Positions 42,898 to 51,885 of a stretch of 64,000 nt of DNA are shown here, piece after piece. The first letter of the stretch is position 1. Each line of letters opens with the position of its first letter. A model generated the notes under the pieces. That model saw only the letters and a list, made by a program, of their open reading frames with translations. It was not told the origin of the DNA and searched no databases. Position numbers and translations under genes: made by a program. Source of the DNA: an uncultured Methanomassiliicoccales archaeon (GTDB lineage Archaea; Thermoplasmatota; Thermoplasmata; Methanomassiliicoccales; Methanomethylophilaceae); NCBI GenBank assembly GCA_934702355.1, contig CAKUXX010000001.1, positions 124,001 through 188,000 of the forward strand. The letters run 5' to 3'.

Positions 42898-44172
42898 ATG
42901 ACCCTGACTCCCGACGGATATCGCAATAGGTTGATCGAATCCAGGCTGAATCGGATGATGCAGGTCTTCGGTGCGGTCAACATAGAAGGGCCGAAATGGT
43001 CCGGAAAGACATGGTGCGCACGCAACATATGCAACAGCGAAATAATGATCACGGGATCCAACGGCATCGTAAGAAACATAGACCTTGTCCGTGCGGATCC
43101 ATCATCCGCCCTCAATGGGGAGAAGCCCCGCCTAATCGATGAATGGCAGGAATATCCGTCGCTGTGGGATGATGTTCGCAATTACATCGATGATCATGCT
43201 TCCAAAGGCTCATTCGTTCTGACAGGATCGTCAGTACCGAAAAGAGAAGGATATATGCACAGTGGCACGGGACGCATAGGCAGGATCATGATGGATACGA
43301 TGACCCTGTTCGAGATGGGTGATTCAGACGGTTCGATTTCTCTTCAATCCATTCTGAACGGGAAATTGGACACGGTCAGATGCGGTGATGTACAGTTAGA
43401 AAGATTGGCAGACCTGATCATCAGAGGCGGATGGCCTTCCTCGATCGATTCAACCCCTGACAACTACGGAATAATACCCTCGGCGTATGTGAATGACGCC
43501 GTCGAGGACTCCTGCACTCTGGACGGGAGGAACCTGAATCGGACGAAGATGACATTGATGCTCAAAGCTCTGGCAAGGAATGAGAGCACATTGGCGACCA
43601 ATTCACGCATCCTCAACGATATGAAGGAACATGAGGATGAATCCATAGCCGTCACTACATACAATGACTACCATGACTGCCTTAACAGGATACATCTCAT
43701 AGATGATACCCCATGCTTCAGACCCAATATCCGTTCCGATTGGAGGATCGGCAAAGTCCCGAAGAGACATCTGGCGGATGTATCGCTCTCTGCCGCACTA
43801 CTAGGGTTGAACAGAGAGAGGCTCATTTCAGATCTCAATACATTCGGCCTCCTGTTCGAGGCCCTCTGTGAACATGATCTCAGGATCTACGCCGAAAGCA
43901 TCGGATGCAAACTGTTCCATTACAGGGACGGTCGCGGACGGGAGATAGATGCGGTGATCGAGTCTCCTGACAGTTCATGGTCCGCCATAGAGATCAAACT
44001 GGGATTCGGACAGGTGGATTCGGCAGCCGAATCACTGTTGAAGATGAAAGATCTCTTCGAAGGAGAAGGAATGGCGCCGAAGAATCTGATCGTCGTATGC
44101 GGCATGACCACGTTTGCATACACCAGACCCGACGGCGTCATGGTCGTTCCGATAACATCCCTCAGACCCTGA
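42898..44172 (+). CDS. DUF4143 ATPase, MTLTP subfamily, active sites intact
   Basis: 424 residues, beginning MTLTPDGYRNRLIESRLNR. Walker A GPKWSGKTW, Walker B LIDEWQEYPSLW, VLTGSSVPK, then DTMTLFEMGDSDGSISLQ. The C-terminal region reads YAESIGCKLFHYRDGRGREI then DAVIESPDSSW and AIEIKLGFGQ, keeping E-x-K. It is the functional-looking sister of the degenerate 15266-16591 protein and the best guide to the fragment at 1-84. Downstream, the repeat array of the next ATPase starts 17 bases after its stop codon. Confidence 0.83.
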   Translation: MTLTPDGYRNRLIESRLNRMMQVFGAVNIEGPKWSGKTWCARNICNSEIMITGSNGIVRNIDLVRADPSSALNGEKPRLIDEWQEYPSLWDDVRNYIDDHASKGSFVLTGSSVPKREGYMHSGTGRIGRIMMDTMTLFEMGDSDGSISLQSILNGKLDTVRCGDVQLERLADLIIRGGWPSSIDSTPDNYGIIPSAYVNDAVEDSCTLDGRNLNRTKMTLMLKALARNESTLATNSRILNDMKEHEDESIAVTTYNDYHDCLNRIHLIDDTPCFRPNIRSDWRIGKVPKRHLADVSLSAALLGLNRERLISDLNTFGLLFEALCEHDLRIYAESIGCKLFHYRDGRGREIDAVIESPDSSWSAIEIKLGFGQVDSAAESLLKMKDLFEGEGMAPKNLIVVCGMTTFAYTRPDGVMVVPITSLRP

Positions 44173-44189
44173 AGCACGACAATCTGTCC

Positions 44190-44280
44190 CACAACTTTTC
44201 CCATGGGATTTGTTTCGTTTTCACAACTTTTCCCATAGAATTTGTTTCGTTTTCACAACTTTTCCATCGGGAAAAGTTGT
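44190..44280. promoter_or_regulatory. 32-bp tandem repeats ending in an inverted repeat, before ATPase 44329
   Basis: CACAACTTTTCCCAT begins at 44190 and 44222, and CACAACTTTTCC at 44254: a 32-base period. The first two units also share ATTTGTTTCGTTTT. The third forms ACAACTTTTCC-atcg-GGAAAAGTTGT (44255-44280), a perfect 11-base inverted repeat. The array lies about 50 bases before the ATG, next to a gtaatac element that may serve as TATA box. Confidence 0.82.
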
Positions 44281-44328
44281 AATACTCGTAAGGAGATAGC
44301 ATATGCGATACCGGGAGGTACCGTTGCC

Positions 44329-45705
44329 ATGTCGGATATTGTTCTCAGGAGGAAGATCTACTCCGATCTGATGGAATGGAAGGAAAGGAAGCACAAGAGC
44401 CTCCTGATCAAAGGCCAGCGTCAAGTCGGTAAAACGTACATCATCAGAGAGTTCGGAAAAAGGAATTACGAACATCTCATAGAGGTCAACTTCTCCGAAC
44501 AGAGCGATGCTATCAACGATTTCAAAGGAAGTCTGAACTGCGATACCCTGGTGTCGCTACTATCTGTGAGGTTCGGTGCCGAGAACCTGGTTCCGGGATC
44601 GACACTGATCTTCTTCGATGAGATACAGGAGTGTCCCCGCGCACGTACCGCTTTGAAGTTCTTCACAGAGGACGGAAGATTCGATGTGATCGCCTCCGGA
44701 TCCCTCATCGATGTCGCATCCGATGATTCCAGGACCATCATACCTGTTGGATACGAGGAGACCATGATCATGAGATCGTTGGATTTCGAGGAATTCCTTT
44801 GGGCACTCAAGGTCCCTGAGGATGTGATAACCGATATCCGCGGATCCATACGCGAATGCAGGCCGATAGACGAGGGATTCCTAAAGGCCATTGAGTCCAG
44901 ATTCATAGATTTCATGATCGTCGGTGGCATGCCCGAATCCGTAGTCGCCTTCGTGGATACCAAGAACTACGACGTTTCCCGCGGAATCTCCGAACAGATA
45001 ATGCAGTCCATGTACAACGACGTCGGAAAATACAATTCCGGCAGCAACAGGATCAGGATCGAAGCATGTCTGAGGTCCGTCCCATCCCAGCTTGCTCAGT
45101 CCAACAAGAAATTCATGTACACACGCGTCGACAACGGCCTTGAATCACGTAAAGCCGCATCATTCTACTCCGATAGCCTCTCATGGATCGAACGCGCAGG
45201 TATCGGGACGTGGTGCTATGCCCTCACATCGCCTGAAAAACCGTTGGAGTCGTTCCTCAATCTCAAGCAGTTCAAGGTATACATGTCGGACACGGGACTC
45301 CTGATGGGGATGTATGGCAGGAACACGATAATCAACCTCCTCAACGGGAAAGACGACATCCGCATCGGTGCCATAATCGAGAATGAGGTGGCCGAATGCC
45401 TGACCAAGGCCGGCTACAGGACATGCTATCTCAGCAGGAACAAAGGATCGGACAGATTGGAGATCGACTTCGTCATCGCCCTGGGAGATGACATAACAGC
45501 GATAGAGGTCAAATCCGGCAAAGACCGCTCGGCATCGTCGCTGAGAAAGGTCGACCGCGTCTATCCTGAAATCACCAGGAAGATGAAGTTCGAGAACTGC
45601 AACATCCATAGCGATGAGGAATGCGAACATTATCCGCTCTTCGCGGCTGCATTCATCGACGAATTGGATCCGTACAGGGACATCGAACTGAAGGCTGACT
45701 TCTGA
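44329..45705 (+). CDS. AAA ATPase with DUF4143 nuclease-like domain, RKIY subfamily
   Basis: 458 residues from MSDIVLRRKIYSDLMEWKER; this ATG has a GGGAGG ribosome site, while the longer frame starts inside the repeat array. Walker A GQRQVGKTY, Walker B LIFFDEIQECPRA, IASGSLIDV. The C-terminal part reads LEIDFVIALGDD and AIEVKSGKDRSASSL, an intact D...E-x-K pair. Last of the three tandem ATPases; a strong hairpin follows the stop codon and separates it from the convergent FAD gene. Confidence 0.84.
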   Translation: MSDIVLRRKIYSDLMEWKERKHKSLLIKGQRQVGKTYIIREFGKRNYEHLIEVNFSEQSDAINDFKGSLNCDTLVSLLSVRFGAENLVPGSTLIFFDEIQECPRARTALKFFTEDGRFDVIASGSLIDVASDDSRTIIPVGYEETMIMRSLDFEEFLWALKVPEDVITDIRGSIRECRPIDEGFLKAIESRFIDFMIVGGMPESVVAFVDTKNYDVSRGISEQIMQSMYNDVGKYNSGSNRIRIEACLRSVPSQLAQSNKKFMYTRVDNGLESRKAASFYSDSLSWIERAGIGTWCYALTSPEKPLESFLNLKQFKVYMSDTGLLMGMYGRNTIINLLNGKDDIRIGAIIENEVAECLTKAGYRTCYLSRNKGSDRLEIDFVIALGDDITAIEVKSGKDRSASSLRKVDRVYPEITRKMKFENCNIHSDEECEHYPLFAAAFIDELDPYRDIELKADF

Positions 45706-45738
45706 ACCATTCGTTCCCTGTACGATAATAGAAAAGAC

Positions 45739-45762
45739 CCCGCGTCCCCGAAGGGGCGCGGG
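45739..45762. terminator. Bidirectional terminator between convergent genes
   Basis: CCCGCG-t-CCCC-gaa-GGGG-CGCGGG forms a 10-bp stem with one bulge, between the plus-strand ATPase stop (45705) and the minus-strand FAD gene stop (45781). T-rich stretches follow on both strands. Confidence 0.6.
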
Positions 45763-45780
45763 AATGTGTTTTACAAGAAC

Positions 45781-48528
45781 TCACTGGGTTCCGTCGCCCA
45801 GCTTGTGGACGCGGTCCAGGACCTTCATCTCCTCGAGGTCGTCGTATCTGAACCTCTCGAGGTTCTTGGCGAAGGTCTTGTCGGAAGGCATGACCTTCTT
45901 CATGATCTGGATGAGAGCACTGCCCATGGACATGAGTCCCTTGTTCATGTCGACTCCGAACCTTGTCATACCGCAGACAACGTGTCCGGGGCTGACGACA
46001 TCGCGGGGATCGAGGACGGTCTTGAGCTCCCTGGCCATGGAAGCGGTGGCGGAGTTGTGGATGACATCCATGTTCCATGCGAAGAAGACTCCGAATCCGG
46101 TGGTCCTTCCTCCGAAGTTGGCCGCCTTGTCTCCGAGGTAGAAGTTGAATCCGAAGGAGAGCATTCCGGTCAGGAGCTCGTCGTCCTTGAAGTAGTAGGG
46201 CATGAACAGGGCTGTGTTCCTGTCGACGAGGACTCCGATGACTCCTCCTGCCTCCATCTTCATCTCTTCGAATCCGTTGTAGCAGGTGTCGGTGAACTCT
46301 CCCCAGGCCCTCGTTGGAACGATGACCTCTCCGGGGATCTCTCCTACTCCGACCTTCCTGGCCCTGAACTCGTAGCACCTCTCCTCCCACTCGTGCTCGG
46401 CGATCTCGGAGGCGATCTTCCTTCCGCCGGACTTCTCGGCGATGGCGTCGATCACGGCCTCCTCGAGGTCGTTGTGCTTCTCGTCTCCCTGGAGGGTGAC
46501 GAGCCAGAGGTTGGACACATCGGGTGCGTGGCATCCGGCCCTCTTCTGGTTGGCGAAGTGGAGGTAGTCGGACCAAGCAACGTGCAGGGGCCTGGCGGAC
46601 GGGTGGTCCACGAGGTCCTGGATGGGCTGGTTCATGTCCTTCAGTGCATCGAACTCGTATGCGAGGCACCTGACCTGTCCCATAGGGTAGATCCTGAAGG
46701 TCATGGTTCCGATGATACCGAGGATACCCTCGGCACCGGAGAAGAACTGGTTCAGGTTGAAAGAGGCCCTGTACGATCCGGTGTCCTTGAATCCGGTGGT
46801 GACGATGGAACCGTCGTCGACGACGATCTCGGCGCTGATGACGTTCTCCCTGGCGGATCCGTACTTATAGGAACCGATTCCCATACCGTTGGTGGAGTAC
46901 CATGCTCCGATGGTTCCGGACGGGAAGGACGAGGGGTACGATCCGATGATGTATCCCTCTTTCATGCAGGCCTCGAGGAGGTTCTTCCATGTGCATCCTC
47001 CCTGGACCTTGACTGTGAGGTTCTCCTTGTCGATCTTGACGACGTTCCTCATCTTGGAGGACATGTCGAGAAGGATACCGGCGTTGGTGGGCATACATCC
47101 TCCGAGTCCCCAGGAGGCGTTGCCTCTGGGCGTGACGGGGATACCGTGCTTGTAAGCGAGCTCCATGACCTTGGAGATCTGGAGAACTGTCTGGGGCCTG
47201 ACGACGACATCGGGGACGTTCTTGAATGCGAGACCTGCCTCCTTCGGGAGGGGGGCCATGTCGTGGCTGTACAAGACGCGGTCCATTCCGCTGACGCTGA
47301 CGTTGTCCTTTCCGACGATCTCCCTGAGCTGGTCGATGATGGCGGGGGTGACGGTCCTGGTGAGCTTGACCTCCTCGACCTCTGCACCCTTGAATGCGCT
47401 CTCGATCCTCTTGACGAACTTCTTGGTGGGCTCGTCCCTGTACTTGCTGGGGCACCTTGTTCCGGCCCTTCCCTCGAGCTCCTCCGCTTTGTCTGCAGCA
47501 GCCTCGAGGTCGGCATCGGAGCCCTCGAAGAGCTTCACTGCGACGGTGCTGCGGTCGGGGACGTTTCCTGCGATGGTGAAGGATGCGATTCCCTTGCATG
47601 CCTCGACGAATGCGGACATGTTCCTCAGAGGGATGTACATGGTCGGGGCGGTGGGGCAGACGCACTTTCCGGTCTCGATGTTGTCGAACTTCTCGTGGAC
47701 GACATCGTCGCCGAGCTTCGTGGCTCCGGCCTCGGTCATCATCTCGTCGAGCATGGCCAGGTCCAGGTCTACGAACTCCTCGGCTCCCTGGAAGGCGATG
47801 ACCGCGGTGTTGGTGTTGAACGAAATCTGAAGGGGCTTGACAGAGGGGCTCTGGGCGATCTTCTGGAAGACCTCCTGCATCTTGTCGCTGCCGGGCAGAT
47901 CGTATGCCGCGGCCTTGGTGACGCCTGCGGGGTGGAGCTTGAATGTGACCTCGGTGATGATTCCGATCCTTCCGCCGGAGGCGGCGAGGGTCTGGATCAT
48001 GTTGAGTCCGGACATGTAGTATCCGATGTTGTCGTATCCGGTCTCGAGGACGGATCCGTCGGCTGCGACGGCGATGATGTTCTCGACGGAGTCCTTCACG
48101 GTACCGTACTTGAAGGATCCGATGCCTGCCTCCTCGACGTAGACCCAATCCTCGACGGTGGGGTCCTCTCCGGCGGGGTAGACACCGAGTGTGAATCCAG
48201 CATCGGCGACGGCGTTCCTGATGGCCTTGATCTTGCATCCGGCCTGGACCCTGATGGTCATGTTCTCCTTGTCGAGGTTGACGATGGATGCCATCTCGGA
48301 GACGTCGACGAGGACTTCTCCCTCGCCGTGGGTTCCCTTCTTGCACATGGGGGACACGGACACACCGTTCTCGGTGAGGACGGAGATGGCCTTTGCGAGG
48401 TCCTCGTTGTTGGCGGGCTTCAGAACGTACTTTCCGTCTGCCTCGACGAACTTGGCACCTCCGATGAGGGACCTGACATGCTCGACGATGTCGGACGTGA
48501 TCTTGTTGCATTCACAGTTGCATTTCAT
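45781..48528 (-). CDS. Tandem-duplicated FAD-binding (GlcD/lactate dehydrogenase-type) oxidoreductase
   Basis: 915 residues, twice the normal length. Two FAD_binding_4-like units follow each other: the first about 40-230 (LVDVSEMASIVNLDKENMTI, IGSFKYGTVKDSVENII, GGRIGIITEVTF), the second about 430-640 (VPDVVVRPQTVLQISKVMEL, VTPRGNASWGLGGCMPTNAG, GIGSYKYGSARENVIS, AEGILGIIGTMTFRIYP). Each is followed by a substrate/cap region. No [4Fe-4S] cysteine motif is present. Such proteins oxidise 2-hydroxy acids such as D-lactate or glycolate; in Methanomassiliicoccales GlcD-like proteins have been linked to HdrD, so electron exchange with the heterodisulfide system is possible (inference). Codon bias marks it as highly expressed. 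A GGAGGTG ribosome site and a TATA-like cattataac (48590-48598) precede it. Confidence 0.8.
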   Translation of the reverse strand: MKCNCECNKITSDIVEHVRSLIGGAKFVEADGKYVLKPANNEDLAKAISVLTENGVSVSPMCKKGTHGEGEVLVDVSEMASIVNLDKENMTIRVQAGCKIKAIRNAVADAGFTLGVYPAGEDPTVEDWVYVEEAGIGSFKYGTVKDSVENIIAVAADGSVLETGYDNIGYYMSGLNMIQTLAASGGRIGIITEVTFKLHPAGVTKAAAYDLPGSDKMQEVFQKIAQSPSVKPLQISFNTNTAVIAFQGAEEFVDLDLAMLDEMMTEAGATKLGDDVVHEKFDNIETGKCVCPTAPTMYIPLRNMSAFVEACKGIASFTIAGNVPDRSTVAVKLFEGSDADLEAAADKAEELEGRAGTRCPSKYRDEPTKKFVKRIESAFKGAEVEEVKLTRTVTPAIIDQLREIVGKDNVSVSGMDRVLYSHDMAPLPKEAGLAFKNVPDVVVRPQTVLQISKVMELAYKHGIPVTPRGNASWGLGGCMPTNAGILLDMSSKMRNVVKIDKENLTVKVQGGCTWKNLLEACMKEGYIIGSYPSSFPSGTIGAWYSTNGMGIGSYKYGSARENVISAEIVVDDGSIVTTGFKDTGSYRASFNLNQFFSGAEGILGIIGTMTFRIYPMGQVRCLAYEFDALKDMNQPIQDLVDHPSARPLHVAWSDYLHFANQKRAGCHAPDVSNLWLVTLQGDEKHNDLEEAVIDAIAEKSGGRKIASEIAEHEWEERCYEFRARKVGVGEIPGEVIVPTRAWGEFTDTCYNGFEEMKMEAGGVIGVLVDRNTALFMPYYFKDDELLTGMLSFGFNFYLGDKAANFGGRTTGFGVFFAWNMDVIHNSATASMARELKTVLDPRDVVSPGHVVCGMTRFGVDMNKGLMSMGSALIQIMKKVMPSDKTFAKNLERFRYDDLEEMKVLDRVHKLGDGTQ

Positions 48529-48680
48529 GTGTTACACCTCCGCCCCTGAAGAGCGGTCGCTATGCACTGGAAACGAGCAGGTCATCATGCGTTATAATGG
48601 TTTCCCGCACGGAAAAGAAATGAGAATTAATGAGATTTTCTCATTGTCGCGAAAACGTCTGGCAGATTGTACAGATAGCA

Positions 48681-50165
48681 TCACTGGCCGTAACGGGATG
48701 AGAGGCATATCCTCTGCTTGGGACTGCGCGGGGAATCCGGATACAGATACCCGACCCTTCCCTGTTCCATCAGCCTGTCCACCGCGGCCTTCACGGTCCT
48801 GTTTATCCCTTTGTACCCCAGGCCGGTGGAGATGTCGATCATCCTCATGCACCCGTTCACGGACAGAAGCGACAGGACCCTGTCTTCAAGGGACATGTCC
48901 TCGGAATACGGGACCGTCTTCATGAAATCCGGATGTATCCCCAGCACGGCCTTGAAATATGTCCTTCCGGGATCGGTGACGATCTTCAGCTGAGGTGACC
49001 CGTTCTCCTCGAGTGACCTTACGACCTCGGGGATCCCTGTGAACCGTGATTCCGCAAACTCCAGTTCCTTCAGATACTCTCCAACGCGTATGTTCCTGTA
49101 CACCCCTACAGTGAGCTGATTCCTGCTCAGCTCCTCATCGGAGATGCTGATGCTCGGCCCGGGATAGTTCAGGAACTCTATCGATGTGGGCGTTATCGTC
49201 ACCCTCACCGGCTCCATAATCTCGTAGCTCTTGTGGTAGACGGCGTTCACCAACAGCTCCCTCACAGCCTTCATCGGATAACTGCTCACGCGCGTGGCCT
49301 CGAGACGAGTATCGGATTTGTACACCTTCTCTCCGATGTACCTCGATATTATCGACATGGCATTGATTATCTGGATGTCCAGAGGCCCTGTGATGCGGTA
49401 TTCCTCCATCCCTTCGCCCGTGGGTATGGGTTTGTACACGACATCAGTGTAGCATCCCGTTATGTACTCCTCCGGATGGTCCGTGAAGAACATCACGCCG
49501 ATGTTCAACGGTCTTAGGTCCTCATTCGGCCCCTTGACTATCCTCATATCCTTACAAAGACGGTCCAGCGGCAGGGTCAGGGATCTCTGATACAACGAAC
49601 TCTTCACGCGATAGAGATAATCCTGTATACGCGGCTGCCTCAGATCCCCGACCGATGCGTCATAGTTTATGCACATGTCAAAGGATTTCACACGCGACAC
49701 CTCGAAGAGTCTGCGCTCGTCATCACGATTGGCACGTACGGTGCTGGACATCTTGCGTATATAGTACGCCCTCTCGCCCGACTTCGTCCCTTTGGAATAT
49801 GCCACGGGACATGAATATGGGCGGCGGTCGCCCGTGGTCACCCAGATGGTCAATATGGACTTACCGTCGATCTCTGATATCTCCACCGCAGGCATGTAGC
49901 GCGGCTCCAGAAGATTCCCCATGCCGACGAGTTCCTTCTCCATATCGTCTATCTTCTCGGGATCCAATCCTACTATCATGGGATGGCCGGACTCCATGTC
50001 CACCCCGACGACGATGTATCCTCCGCCCCAATCATCGATATCGTTGGCGAATGCGCAGACCGTATGGAGTATCCTCTCGAGATTCCATCCTTTCTTGAAC
50101 TCCAGCCTGGGGCCTTCAACCCGCTGACCATAGATGAGGTCGGTTACATTGACCGGGATTGCCAT
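48681..50165 (-). CDS. AlbA_2 / Schlafen-like ATP-binding protein
   Basis: 494 residues. N-terminal AlbA_2 domain: GPRLEFKKGWN, TVCAFANDIDDWGGGYIVVG and RYMPAVEISEIDGKSILTIW. The middle has RELLVNAVYHKSYE and VRVTITPTSIEFLNYPGP, the HATPase-like/RecG-associated region. The C terminus holds a winged helix (VLSLLSVNGCMRMIDISTGL, KAAVDRLMEQGRVGYLYPD). Annotated in other genomes as putative transcriptional regulator or helicase-like; activity not established. It is preceded by the richest repeat array of the window, seven or eight copies of a 9-base site, so it is probably autoregulated. Confidence 0.78.
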   Translation of the reverse strand: MAIPVNVTDLIYGQRVEGPRLEFKKGWNLERILHTVCAFANDIDDWGGGYIVVGVDMESGHPMIVGLDPEKIDDMEKELVGMGNLLEPRYMPAVEISEIDGKSILTIWVTTGDRRPYSCPVAYSKGTKSGERAYYIRKMSSTVRANRDDERRLFEVSRVKSFDMCINYDASVGDLRQPRIQDYLYRVKSSLYQRSLTLPLDRLCKDMRIVKGPNEDLRPLNIGVMFFTDHPEEYITGCYTDVVYKPIPTGEGMEEYRITGPLDIQIINAMSIISRYIGEKVYKSDTRLEATRVSSYPMKAVRELLVNAVYHKSYEIMEPVRVTITPTSIEFLNYPGPSISISDEELSRNQLTVGVYRNIRVGEYLKELEFAESRFTGIPEVVRSLEENGSPQLKIVTDPGRTYFKAVLGIHPDFMKTVPYSEDMSLEDRVLSLLSVNGCMRMIDISTGLGYKGINRTVKAAVDRLMEQGRVGYLYPDSPRSPKQRICLSSRYGQ

Positions 50166-50187
50166 GTGATCGTATGGATATCACAAG

Positions 50188-50292
50188 ACATATGTTTAAA
50201 CTTATGTTCGTGACATAAGTTAATAACTTAAGTTATCTACTTAAGTTGAAAACATAAGTTCGAGAGCAGAACATATGTCAGAAACATAAGTT
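50188..50292 (-). promoter_or_regulatory. Array of ACWTAAGTT sites at 13-bp period before the AlbA_2 gene
   Basis: Sites at 50200 (reverse ACTTATGT), 50213 (ACATAAGTT), 50226 and 50239 (ACTTAAGTT, a near-perfect palindrome), 50252 (ACATAAGTT), 50271 (ACATATGT) and 50284 (ACATAAGTT), with ACATATGT also at 50188. Five in a row are exactly 13 bases apart, and 50271/50284 keep that step. The array overlaps the TATA-like element gtttaaac about 28 bases before the start codon at 50165. Confidence 0.78.
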
Positions 50293-50317
50293 CTGCAGAT
50301 TGTTCGATTTGATACTG

Positions 50318-50361
50318 TGAAAAGAAAAGTGGCCGTGAACGGACCCCGGAACATCTCCGGG
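50318..50361 (-). terminator. Terminator of the MCR activation operon
   Basis: On the minus strand, CCCGGA-gatgt-TCCGGG (50361-50345) is followed by a T-rich CTTTTCTTTT (about 50330-50321), 25 bases past the mmp7 stop codon. Confidence 0.5.
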
Positions 50362-50384
50362 ACCCGCTCGGGCCTTGTCCGGGA

Positions 50385-51317
50385 TCAACCCGTTCTCTGC
50401 GAATCCTCCGCCTCGACCTGCGAACGGGTCTTGATGCGAATGATCACACTGCTGTCATCAATCTTCGACGGCTCTATCGTGGCGATCTCGCCCAGCGGCC
50501 TTCCGTAGATCATGACGTTTCCGAGGTACTCGGCATGCTCCTGATAGGGTATCTTCACCCTGATACCGTCCAGATGGAGGACCATCGGCGCAGGCCTGAG
50601 ACACATGTTGATAGGTTCGTACTCCTCCAGCACGGTCTTGACCTCGGCAGGATGCACATAGAGCGGATCCTCCTCGAGGATGCGCTTCTTCTCCTTCAGG
50701 ACCTTCTCCAAGGTGTCTGCGACCTCCTCGAGCTTCGCCCTCTCCGGAGGCGTCCTCATCCTGGCCATCTTCCTTCCGATTCCGGAGACGATGGCATCGC
50801 ATGTGCCGTCGATGCCCTCGGGCACCGGTCCGGTGACCAGAACGGTCGGGACGTGGATGTCCTGCATGAGCTCGGCCTTCTTCTCCACACAGGGCTTGAA
50901 GTTCCCGAGCATGAACACGACCGCATCGTACTCGTCGAGGATCATCCTCTCGGTCATGGATATCTGGGCTGTCGCCTTTCCGCGGCCCCTCGCCAGTCCC
51001 ATGACGACGGTGATCGCACCGTAGCGCCTGAGCTCCTCCGCGATGTCGCAGATGGGGTGCGGCATGTGATGGCGTCCCAGAGTGGGGCCTACCACCGCGA
51101 TCTCCATGCCTGCGAGCGGGACCTCCCTGACCTGTCCGCCTATGTCCGTGCAGACATGCTCTATGGCGGCGCGGTCCTCTTCGGGCACGGACATGGTGAC
51201 CGTCAGCATCTGTGCGCTGCGGTTCTTCTGGAGGACGACTCCTCCCACATCCTCGATGATCTCGAACAGCTCGTCGGAGCGGTACACTCCGCCGTCATAC
51301 ATCAGGACCTCATACAT
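50385..51317 (-). CDS. mmp7: Methanogenesis marker protein 7
   Basis: 310 residues. It starts MYEVLMYDGGVYRSDEL and contains a McrC-like domain (AVVGPTLGRHHMPHPICDIAE, MILDEYDAVVFMLGNFKPCV), then a helical charged stretch and a C-terminal MVLHLDGIRVKIPYQEHAEY block, matching marker 7. Mmp7 is a subunit of the complex that reductively activates methyl-coenzyme M reductase, with McrC, Mmp3, Mmp17 and the A2 ATPase. It is the last gene of the operon and overlaps mmp17 by 8 bases. Confidence 0.86.
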   Translation of the reverse strand: MYEVLMYDGGVYRSDELFEIIEDVGGVVLQKNRSAQMLTVTMSVPEEDRAAIEHVCTDIGGQVREVPLAGMEIAVVGPTLGRHHMPHPICDIAEELRRYGAITVVMGLARGRGKATAQISMTERMILDEYDAVVFMLGNFKPCVEKKAELMQDIHVPTVLVTGPVPEGIDGTCDAIVSGIGRKMARMRTPPERAKLEEVADTLEKVLKEKKRILEEDPLYVHPAEVKTVLEEYEPINMCLRPAPMVLHLDGIRVKIPYQEHAEYLGNVMIYGRPLGEIATIEPSKIDDSSVIIRIKTRSQVEAEDSQRTG

Positions 51318-51876
51318 CGATCACACCTCCCATGCTCTTGTGGACCTCCTCGCCCTTCGATATCATCTCGGGAAGGAGGACCTCCTCCGTGGCCACCACA
51401 GTTATCACGCTGCCAGACACCAGGGACTTCCTGTTCTTGATCCCCTCGGGCATGGTACGCCAGATGGCCGCCATGATCTCCCTCCTGTCGTCCTCTCCGT
51501 TGGACACCAGCAGGCTCGCCATATCGGACTCGGATGCTCCGTTCACATCGAGGTCGAACCTCGTCTGCTGGATGACATCCTTCCTCCCGTAGCGGGCCCA
51601 GAGGGCGCTCAGGATCTCGGGAGCGTAGCGCTCCTGCGTGATGGTGAGGTGAACGTTGCCGTTCTCCTCCCTGACGGTGGCGACGTCGGCGATGCTCTTG
51701 GGAGCGGGTTCGGCCTTCAGGACCAGCGAGAAGACGAACAGCGGGGTGGCGGGGTCGAGCACGAGCTTCGCCCTGTCGATCATGACCGCCTTGTCCAGGT
51801 CGTTCATGATGTCGCTGAACAGCTGTACGTAGGCCTGGTCCCCGAAGGGATCTGTGCCCACAACTTCCACTTCCAT
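51310..51876 (-). CDS. mmp17: Methanogenesis marker protein 17
   Basis: 188 residues, MEVEVVGTDPFGDQAYVQLF at the start and a C-terminal VTVVATEEVLLPEMISKGEE-type block (here ITVVATEEVLLPE). Length and order agree with marker 17, a subunit of the MCR activation complex. It is found only in methanogens and relatives with MCR. It lies 9 bases after mmp15 and overlaps mmp7, so it is co-translated with both. Confidence 0.82.
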   Translation of the reverse strand: MEVEVVGTDPFGDQAYVQLFSDIMNDLDKAVMIDRAKLVLDPATPLFVFSLVLKAEPAPKSIADVATVREENGNVHLTITQERYAPEILSALWARYGRKDVIQQTRFDLDVNGASESDMASLLVSNGEDDRREIMAAIWRTMPEGIKNRKSLVSGSVITVVATEEVLLPEMISKGEEVHKSMGGVIDV

Positions 51877-51885
51877 CTGAACGCC

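Noticed and set aside
45766..48549. 927-codon open frame on the plus strand
   Set aside because: It is antisense to the FAD oxidoreductase, which has clear domains, a ribosome site and a promoter. Strong codon bias (few codons giving stops on the other strand) explains the openness; its translation is low-complexity and rich in Asp, Gly and Val.
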